A DNA stretch of 64,000 nt from Microglena sp. YARC (Eukaryota; Chlorophyta; Chlorophyceae; Chlamydomonadales; Chlamydomonadaceae), in the NCBI GenBank assembly GCA_022414725.1, contig CM039464.1, positions 53,395,768 to 53,459,767 on the forward strand, given 5' to 3'. This document shows, piece by piece, positions 46,002 through 55,800 of the stretch. A program made the position numbers and the translations under genes. Numbering within the stretch: position 1 is the stretch's first letter; every line of letters begins with the position of its first letter. Under the pieces are notes generated by a model, which worked only from the letters and a program-made list of their open reading frames with translations, ran no database searches and was not told the origin of the DNA.

Positions 46002-49000
46002 CCCCCCACACACCCCACAGGTCTTTTCTGGGAAATTTTGTCGGCTGTCTGGCTATGGTGGCAGCGGTAATGGCCACCGGCATGCTGGTGGGCAACCCAA
46101 TGCCGGCAGCTATGGCGACAGCTAAGTGCTCCCTTCCCTTCCACCAAGCTCTCATTCGAGGGATCCTCTGTAACTGGTGAGGGTTCAGCTTATTTTTACA
46201 TTCTCGCAGGTTGTTAATGCTCCTTGTTGTTCTTTGCCGGCAGCTGTGGCAACAGCGAAGTGCTCCCTTCCCTTCCACCAAGCTCTCATTCGAGGGATCC
46301 TGTGTAACTGGTGTGGGTACAGCTTAGTTCTCGCATATTGTTGATGCTCATTGTTTTTCTTTTGGGCTACACGTAGCAGATTCTAGGCACTCATCTCAAA
46401 CAGTGCGGGTACAACTTAGTTCTCGTGTATTGTTGATGCTCACTGTTTTTCTTTTGGGCTACATGTAGCAGCTTCTAGGCACTCATCTGCTACTGGTCCG
46501 GATACAGCTTACATTCTCGCAGATTGGTGCAGCTCAGTCGCACAGTCTTGCAGATTGTTGATGCTCACTGTTGTTCTTTTGGCCTACACGTAGCAGATTC
46601 TAGGCATTCATCTCAAACAGTGCGGGTACAACTAAGTCTTACATTCTCCCAGATTGTTAACACCCACTGTTTTTTCTTTTGGGCTACACGTAGAAGCTTC
46701 TAGGCAAATCACCTGCAACTGGTGTGGGTACAGCTTAGTTCTCACATATTGTTAATGCTCACTGATTTCCTTTGGGGCTATGCATAGCAGCTTCTAGGTG
46801 CATCGCCTGCAACTGGTGCGCGTACAGCTTAGTATTACATTCTCGCAGATTGTTAATGCTCACTGTTTGTCTTTAGGGCTGTACATAGCAGCTTCTAAGT
46901 ACTCACCTGAAACTGGTGCGGATACAGCTTAGTTCTTGAATATTGTTGTTGCTAACTGTTGTTCTTTTGGGCCATGCGTCGTAGCTTCTAGGCACTCAGC
47001 TGAAAATGGTCCGGATACAGCGTAGTCTTACAGTCTGGCAGATTGTTATTGTTCCCTCTTGTTCTTTGCCTGTAGCTATGGACACAGCTAAGTGCTCCCT
47101 TCCCTTCCACCAAGCTCTCACCAGAGGGATCCTGTGTAACTGGTGAGGGGCGGGGGGTGGGGGTGGGGGGCTACGCGTAGCTGCTTCTAGGCACTCACCT
47201 CAAACTAGGGTACAACTTAGTTTTACAGACTCGCAGATTGTGAATGCTCCCTGGTTTGCTTTGCCTGTGGCTATGGCAACAGCTAAGTGCTCCCTTCCCT
47301 TCCACCAAGCTCTCATTCGAGGGATCCTGTGCAACTGGAGAGGGTACCAGGGTGCTACATTTTGTCAAATCGGTCAGCGCTTAAAGCGCTCAAACGTCAA
47401 ATTGGTCATTGCTTTGAAGTGCAAAAAATGCAATAACTGCGCGCTGCGTCCACAAGGGGTTGAAAAAACTGCGCAATATGCGAAGTGGGGCTTAAAAGCA
47501 TGCGCGAATTCGCGCTGCCGCGTGCGCATTGTAGTACCCTGGATGGGTACACCTTATTCTTACATTCTCGCATATTGTTGATGCTATCTGTTCTTTTGGG
47601 CAATGCGTAGCAGCTTCTAGGCACTCACCTGCTACTGGTGCGGGTGCAGCTTACATTTTTTGCAGATTGGTATAGCTCAGTCTTGCAGTCTTGCAGATTG
47701 TTAATGCTCCCTTTTCTTTTGGGCAATGCGTAGCAGCTTCTAGGCACTCACCTGCTACTGGTGCGGGTGCAGCTTACATTTTTTGCAGATTGGTACAGCT
47801 CAGTCTTGCAGTCTTGCAGATTGTTACTGCTCCCTTTTCTTGTGGGCATTGCGTAGCAGCTTCTAGGCACTCACCTGCTACTGGTGCGGGTGCAGCTTAC
47901 ATGTTTTGCAGATTGGTACAGCTCAGTCTTACAGTCTTGCAGATTGTTAATGCTCCCTTTTCTTTTGGGCAATGCGTAGCAGCTTCTAGGCACTCACCTG
48001 CTACTGGTGCGGGTGCAGCTTACATGTTTTGCAGATTGGTATAGCTCAGTCTTACAGTCTTGCTGATTGTTAATGCTCCCTTTTCTTTTGGGCAATGCGT
48101 AGCAGCTTCTAGGCACTCACCTGCTACTGGTGCGGGTCCAGCTTACATGTTTTGCAGATTGGTACAGCTCAGTCTTACAGTCTTGCAGATTTTTAATGCT
48201 CCCTTTTCTTTTGGGCAATGCGTAGCAGCTTCTAGGCACTCACCTGCTACTGGTGCGGGTCCAGCTTACATGTTTTGCAGATTGGTACAGCTCAGTCTTA
48301 CAGTCTTGCAGATTGTTAATGCTCCCTTTTCTTTTGGGCAATGCGTAGCAGCTTCTAGGCACTCACCTGCTACTGGTGCGGGTGCAGCTTACATTTTTTG
48401 CAGATTGGTACAGCTCAGTCTTACAGTCTTGCTGATTGTTAATGCTCCCTTTTCTTTTGGGCAATGCGTAGCAGCTTCTAGGCACTCACCTGCTACTGGT
48501 GCGGGTGCAGCTTACATGTTTTGCAGATTGGTACAGCTCAGTCTTGCAGTCTTGCAGATTGTTAATGCTCCCTTTTCTTTTGGGCAATGCGTAGCAGCTT
48601 ATAGGCACTCACCTGCTACTGGTGCGGGTGCAGCTTACATGTTTTGCAAATTGGTACAGCTCAGTCTTGCAGTCTTGCAGATTGTTACTGCTCCCTTTTC
48701 TTTTGGGCGTTGCGTAGCAGCTTCTAGGCACTCACCTGCTACTGCTGAAACCTTTGGACTGTGCCCAGTGGCTGACTATTCAGCCAACCGCAAGCAACCT
48801 AGTGCATCTGGAAGCTGACATGATCAGCTTTCCAGCACTGCTGAAACCTTTGGGCTGATCCCAGTGGCTGGCTTAGGGAGCTGCCTAGGAGCTGTTGCTT
48901 GAGCCCGAAATAGAAACAATTAAGCAATTTGCAAGAACTCAAACCATCAGCAGGGGCTAATTAAACATATTGCAAGCACTGGTACTTCGATCATGATGCA

Positions 49001-49204
49001 TAGGGTTGCGAAATTGATTCTCGTAATGATGAACGAGGTTGCAACATTTGATGTGCTTGAGATGAGGGTTGCACAATTTGACTTTTAATTCAGCTGTGCG
49101 GCAGTGACCATTAGTCATAGCTCTTGTCTAGGTTCTCACTATGTCAACTATAGTGAGAACCTTGTGTCTGATGATTTGTAGCAGGTGTTATTGTTGGTAT
49201 CATC

Positions 49205-49236
<32 letters not shown>

Positions 49237-51779
49237 CATAGCTCTTGTCTAGGTTCTCACAATGTCCATGTTGATGTGTCATGGGTCATTGTAAATGTGT
49301 ACGTTGATGTGTAATGATAACGCCTGGTGGGGCATGGTATTAAGGGAACCCGTCGTATGCGGGTAAAGAGCGGTCTTCTACCTCAACTGGACAAGCTACC
49401 ATCGCGGTTGACAACGACCTGCAACACTTCGGGCGACCGTGGGGGGAATAGAACCCCCGACCCAACATCCTCAAAGCGACTTGGTGTACCACTACACCAA
49501 TTGATACTCTGAAAGGGGCGGTTGATGTGTATGTTGATGAAGATTGTGTATGATATAGGGTTGTGATGATGTGAAAACATAGAGTTGCACTAGAACATGG
49601 AGTTGTTTGGCAGAGCCCCCCCAGAACATAGAGTTGTTTGGCAGAGTCCCCCCAGAACAAAGAGTTGTTTGGCAGAGCCCCCCAGAACATAGAGTTGTTT
49701 GGCAGAGTCTGCTCATCCCAACCCAACCCAACTCAAACCAAACCAAACCAAACCAAACCAGCCCAAACCAGCACAAACCAAACCAAACCAGCCCAAACCA
49801 AACCAAACCAAACCAACCCTGCCCAAACCAACCCAACCCAACCCAACCCATTTCAGGCTTGTATGCACGGCTGTATGGATGGCTGGTGCAGCCCATTCCA
49901 TGCCAGGAAAGATCATGGCCTTGTGGGTGCCTATAGCAACCTTCGTCTCCATTGTGAGTTCTAGTTCACGTGGTACACACATAGTGTGTGTGTCTGTTTG
50001 TGTGTGTGTGTGTCTGTTTGTGTGTGTGTGTGTGTCTGTTTGTGTGTGTGTATGTGTGTTTGTAACAATGCATGTCATTCAATTGTGCTATAGGCTATGT
50101 ATGTATAACACACGGCTTTGTTTCATTGTCTCATTGTTTGTGTGTGTCTGTTTGTGTGTGTGTGTATGTGTGTGCTTGCAACAATGCATGTCATGAAATG
50201 TTGCTATAGGCTATGTATGCATAACACACAGCTTTATTTCATTGTCTCATTTTTTGTGTGTGTGTGCTTGCGTGTGTGTGTGTCTATGTATGTATAATAC
50301 ACGGCTTTGTTTCATTGTCTCATTGTTTGTGTGTGTGTGTGTGCGTGTGCGTGCGTGTGTGCGTACTGGTGCAGCCCATTCCATGCCAGGAAAGATCATG
50401 GCCTTGTGGGTGCCTGTAGCAACCTTTGTCACCAGTGTGAGTTCTAGTTCACGTAGTGATGAGAATGCCTAGTGGGGCGATGTATTAAGGTATCCCTATC
50501 GTGCATGTGTGTGTATGTGTGCACGCGTGCGTGTGTGCGTGCATGTGTGCGTGTTTGCAACAGTGCATGCCATGGAAAGATCATGGCCCTGTGGGTGCCT
50601 ATAGCAGCCTTCGTCACCATTGTGAGGTATAGTTCACGTAGTATGTATAGAGTCGGAAATGGATATAGCGATAAATAGCCACGAATCTACCCGGTCCAGA
50701 TGGCTCCGGAACCAGTATAGCTATGGGAGGATGGGGGCTCAAAACGGGGAAAAACCTGCCATAGATCCCCCTTGCCTGACGCATGCTAAGCGACTGCTCT
50801 ACCAAACAATAGATCGTGGCCTTGTGGGTGCCTATGGCAACCTTTGTCACCATTGTGATTGCTTGCACATGGTATGTATGGAGCCTGAGTCGGAGGGCAT
50901 CGACCCCCCTACCTGACGCATGCTAAGAGACAGCTATACCATTTGAGCTACAACCCCAGGTATTTGAAAGTAATGAGAATGCCTGGTGGGGCGTGGTATT
51001 AAGATATCCCCATCGCACGGTGGTAGAGCAACCTTTGTCACCATTGTGATTGCTTTCGCATAGTAATGGGAACACATGGTGGGGCGTGGTATTAAGGTAT
51101 CCCCATTTAGGTATCCCCATTATTAAGGTGTCACCATTGTGATTGCTTTCACATAGTACTGTGAACACATGGTGGGGTTTGGTATTAAGGTATCCCCATT
51201 TAGGTATCCCCATTATTAAAGTGTCCCTATTGTGAGAGCTTTCACATATTAATGAGAACGCCTGGTGGGGAATGGTATTAAGGTATCCCCATGAATGTAT
51301 CCCCATTGTTAAGGTGTCCCCATAGTGAGTGCTTGCACATATTAATAAGAAAGCCTGGTGGGGCGCGGTATTAAGGTATCCCCATTAAGGTATCCCCATT
51401 ATTAAGGTGTCCCGATTGTGAGTGCTTGCACAAAGTAATTATAACACCTGGTGGGGCGCGGTATTAAGGTATCCCCATTAAGGAATCCCCCTTATTAGTG
51501 TGTCCCCGTTGTGAGTGCTTTCATATATTAATAAGAACGCCTGGTGGGGCATGGTATTAAGGTATCCCCATGAAGGTATCCCCGTTATTAAGGTGTCCCC
51601 ATTGTGAGTGCTTGCACATAGTATGTATGGAGTCAGAGTCGGAGGGCATCGATCCCCCTACATGGACCATGCTAAGCGACCACTCTACCATTTGAGCTAC
51701 GACCCCAGATACTTATATATATATGATATATAATATATATATATAATATATTATATATATAATAGTTATATTATATACC

Positions 51780-51836
<57 letters not shown>

Positions 51837-52824
51837 TATATATATTGTATAGATACTTTTTAGAGGTGTGCGTGTGTGTGTGTGTGGGGGGTGGGGGGGG
51901 GGTCTGTGTGTGTGTAAAAAGCTACGATCCCAGATACTTGAAAGTAATGAGAACACCTGGTTGAGCGTGGTACTAAGGTATCCCCGGCGTACGGTGGTAG
52001 AGAACGGGCTGCTACTTTGCCTGGATAAAGCTACCATGGCGGTTGACAGCGGCCGCGAACACTTAAGCGCTGCCGTAGGGATTCGAACCCAGCACCTTTG
52101 TCGGTTCAACGAATGGTCAACCATTATACCATTCGTTGAAACGGGAGTGCTTTTACATAGCCTATAACACGTGGCGTTGTTTCATTGTGACATTGTTTCA
52201 TTTGTGTGTATGTGTGTGTGTAACAATGCATGTCATTAAATGGTGGTGTCGACTATGTATGCATAACACATGGCTTTATTTTATTGTGGCACTGTCACAG
52301 TGTGTGTGTCTGTCTGTCTGTTTGTGTGTGTGTGTGTGAATGTGGGTGTGTTTGTTACAATGCATGCCATTAAATGGTGTTATAGGCTTTGTATGTATAA
52401 CACGGGGCTATGTTTCACTGTGACACTGTGTGTGTGTGTGTGTGTGCATGCATGCGTGCCTTCGTGCATGCGTGTGTGAGTGTGTGTGTAACAATGCACG
52501 TCATTAAATGGTGTTACTATAGGCTATGTATGTAAAACACATGGCTTTGTTTCATTCTGTGACACTGTGTGTGTGTGTGTGTGCATGCATGCCTTCGTGC
52601 ATGCGTGTGTGAGTGTGTTTGTGTAACAATGCATGACATTAAATGGTGTTACTATAGGCTATGTATGTAAAACACATGGCTTTGTTTCATTCTGTGTGTG
52701 TCTGTGTGTGTGCATGCATGCCTTCGTGCATGCGTGCATGCGTGTGTGAGTGTGTGTGTAACAATGCATGTCATTAAATGGTGTTACTATAGGCTATGTA
52801 TGTAAAACACATGGCTTTGTTTCA

Positions 52825-52870
<46 letters not shown>

Positions 52871-55800
52871 ATATTACTTCTTGTATCAAGCAAACCACTA
52901 TTTGCAACCGCTCAACCACTGCCCATACCAGTGTACTTTTGCTGCTTTTGTTGTCAGCTGCATATAGCAGATTTCAGGCCCCTCCCCTTGCTGGCTATTC
53001 AGCTGAACCTTTTCAGGCCCCTCCCCTTGCTGGCTACTCAGCTGAACCTTTCCAGGCCCTTCCCCTTGCTGGCTACTCAGCTGAACCTTTTCAGGCCCCT
53101 CCCCTTGCTGGCTATTCAGCTAAACCTAAATCAACCAACATCAGGTTGAAGCTGGGATAGTCAGCTTTCTAGCACTGCTGATATCTTGCGGCTTCGCCCA
53201 GTGGCTGGCTCAGGGAGCTGCCTAGAAGCTGCTGCTCGTAGCGGAAAAGAAAAACAGTGTCCACTTTATAACTATCTACAAATCATGATGCAAATCATGT
53301 CACAAATCATGTGACACCTCATGTGACATTTCATGTCACAAACCATGTCACATATCATGTACCTTGTGGTTAATGCTTGTGACACAAATCATTTGACATT
53401 TCATGTCACAAATCATGTCGCATATCATGTACCTTGTGGTTAATGCTTGTGACACAAATCATTTGACATTTCATGTCACAAATCATGTCGCATATCATGT
53501 ACCTTGTGGTTAATGCTTGTGACACAAATCATGTACCTTACGGTTTATGCTGTACTGCTGCACAAATCATGTACCTTATGGTTTATGCTGTACTGCTGCA
53601 CAAATCATGTACCTTGTGGTTCATGCTCGTGATACAAATCGTGTACCTTATGGTTTATGCTGTACTGCTGCACAGGGTCTGGAGCACAGCATTGCCAATA
53701 TGTTCTTCTGCACTCTGGGCATTGCCATGGGAGCTCCGGTAAGTCCTTGTATTTTGAAACTACGACCATCATTATCATCACCACCATCATCCTGCTCATC
53801 ATCACCATCACCACCACCATCATTATCATTACCACCATCCTCTTCCTCATCATCATCATCACCACCACCATCCTCATCAGCACTAGCAGCATTAGCATCA
53901 GCAGCAGCAGCATCATCATCATCACCATCATTATCATCACCACCATCCTCCTGCTCATCATCATCATAATCACCACCACCACCGCCACCATCATTATCAT
54001 CACCACCATCCTCATCATCACCATCATCATCACCACCATTGCCACCATCACCACCACCACCATTATCATCACCCACACCATCATCATCATCATCATCATC
54101 ATCATCACCACCACCACTTCCACTACCATCATTATCATTATCATCACCACCATCCTCCTGCTCATCATCATCACTATCACCACCAACATCATTATCATCA
54201 ACACCATACTCATCTTGATCATCATCACCATCACCACCACCATCATTATCACCACCACCAACAACAACATCATCATCATCACCACCACCACTTCCACTAC
54301 CATCATTATCATCACCACCATCCTCCTGCTTATCATCATCACTATCACCACCAACATCATTATCATCAACACCATACTCATCTTGATCATCATCACCATC
54401 AACACCACCATCATTATCACCAACAACAACAACATCATCATCATCATCACCACCACCACCATCATTATCATCACCACCATCCTCATCCTCATCATCATCA
54501 CCACCATCATTATCATCACCACCATCGTCGACCTCATCCTCATCCTCATAATTTCAAACCAATTGTATTGGGATGGTGCTTCTAAGCTTGTTTCTCAACA
54601 TAAATGTTATTCAGTTATTCTCTTATTCATCCTCTAGCCTCCTTGTGTCTGATAGTTTCTCCGTCTGAGTAATCCCATTCCTTGTCTTTTTTACTAATCT
54701 CCCCTTCCACAACCACAACATTATCATGATCATCACTATCATCATCACCACCATAACCATTACCATCACTACCACAATCACCATCATCACTATCATTTGC
54801 ATAGCAGCTTCTAGGCAGATCCCCTGGCTGTCTATTCAGCCAAACCTAAATAAAACTAATGCACCTGGAAGCTAACATAACCAGCTTGACAGCACTGCTG
54901 TTATTGTTTGGCCTAACTAGCCCAGTGCTTGGATCTGGGAGCTGCCTGGAAGCTGTATGCATGCGTATGTATGTATGTATGTATGTATGTATGTATGTAT
55001 GTACATATGTATGTATGTATGTATGTATGTATGCATGTATGTATGTATGTCCGTATGTTACAGTCCAGGGGTAGGCCAAATAGGCTAAAGGGACTTTCCC
55101 AACCGTATAGGAAGGGCGTAAAAAGACAAAGCGCTGATGAACTGAACCCCAAACAATCGTATAACCAACAGGGGCCCTGAGTTCGTGCTACAGTGATAAT
55201 TTAAGCATACAATATAATTAAATCATCATCTCAGCTGGGATGATAATTTAATTGTGTGATTATTATCGTATTTGTTTTATAAAATGTATTAAGTATTTCC
55301 ATCCTTCAAAGGAATCAGGATTCATGACCAGCTTCATACAGGAGTTTTTATCCACCAATTCAGGTTCAATGTTCATTTCCTAAAAAATATTTTTTCTATC
55401 CACAGCGTATAACGGACATTCTAATATGAAATGCATTTCATCTTCGACTACTCTTCGACCGTCAACCATCACATCACAGCACCTGAAATTCTACCAGCAC
55501 AAGAGGTACTCCTTTCTGATTCAACATTTAAGTTGTGAGCTTGAAGACGTAGTCTTGCTATGCATTTAATATCATCCCTATTGTTTAATAAGTTAATGTA
55601 CGTTGAACTATGGTTTCTATCCTCATACGTCATCCAATTCGCACACGTAATAGTTACAATACCGATTCCTTGGTTATCACCAAGATTCCTGGGGTTCAAT
55701 GAATTCAAGGATTGCTAGTCAATGTCTGTTATTTTAGAGATGCCTTCATCATTTTTTCCAAAGTCAGTTTTGCTCAGAAGCTGCTACATGTGGAGGGGGG

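Noticed and set aside
46244..47337. Mutually exclusive alternative exons of exon 6
   Set aside because: The copies are 67 nt, carry only the exon's end, and would shift the reading frame; one has no donor. They look like decoys or debris rather than alternative exons.
47691..48818. 117- and 252-codon frames with repeated VAASRHSPATGAG motifs
   Set aside because: The ~124-bp repeats derived from the exon 6 donor region produce them, and they sit in intron 6.
50886..51706. Functional tRNA-Ala genes
   Set aside because: The anticodon stems have several mismatches, although length, loop and T arm fit; called as tRNA-like pseudogenes.
53605..54637. Met/Val-rich and Ile/Thr-rich frames over 300 codons
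   Set aside because: They are artefacts of the (ATC/ACC)n microsatellite in intron 8.
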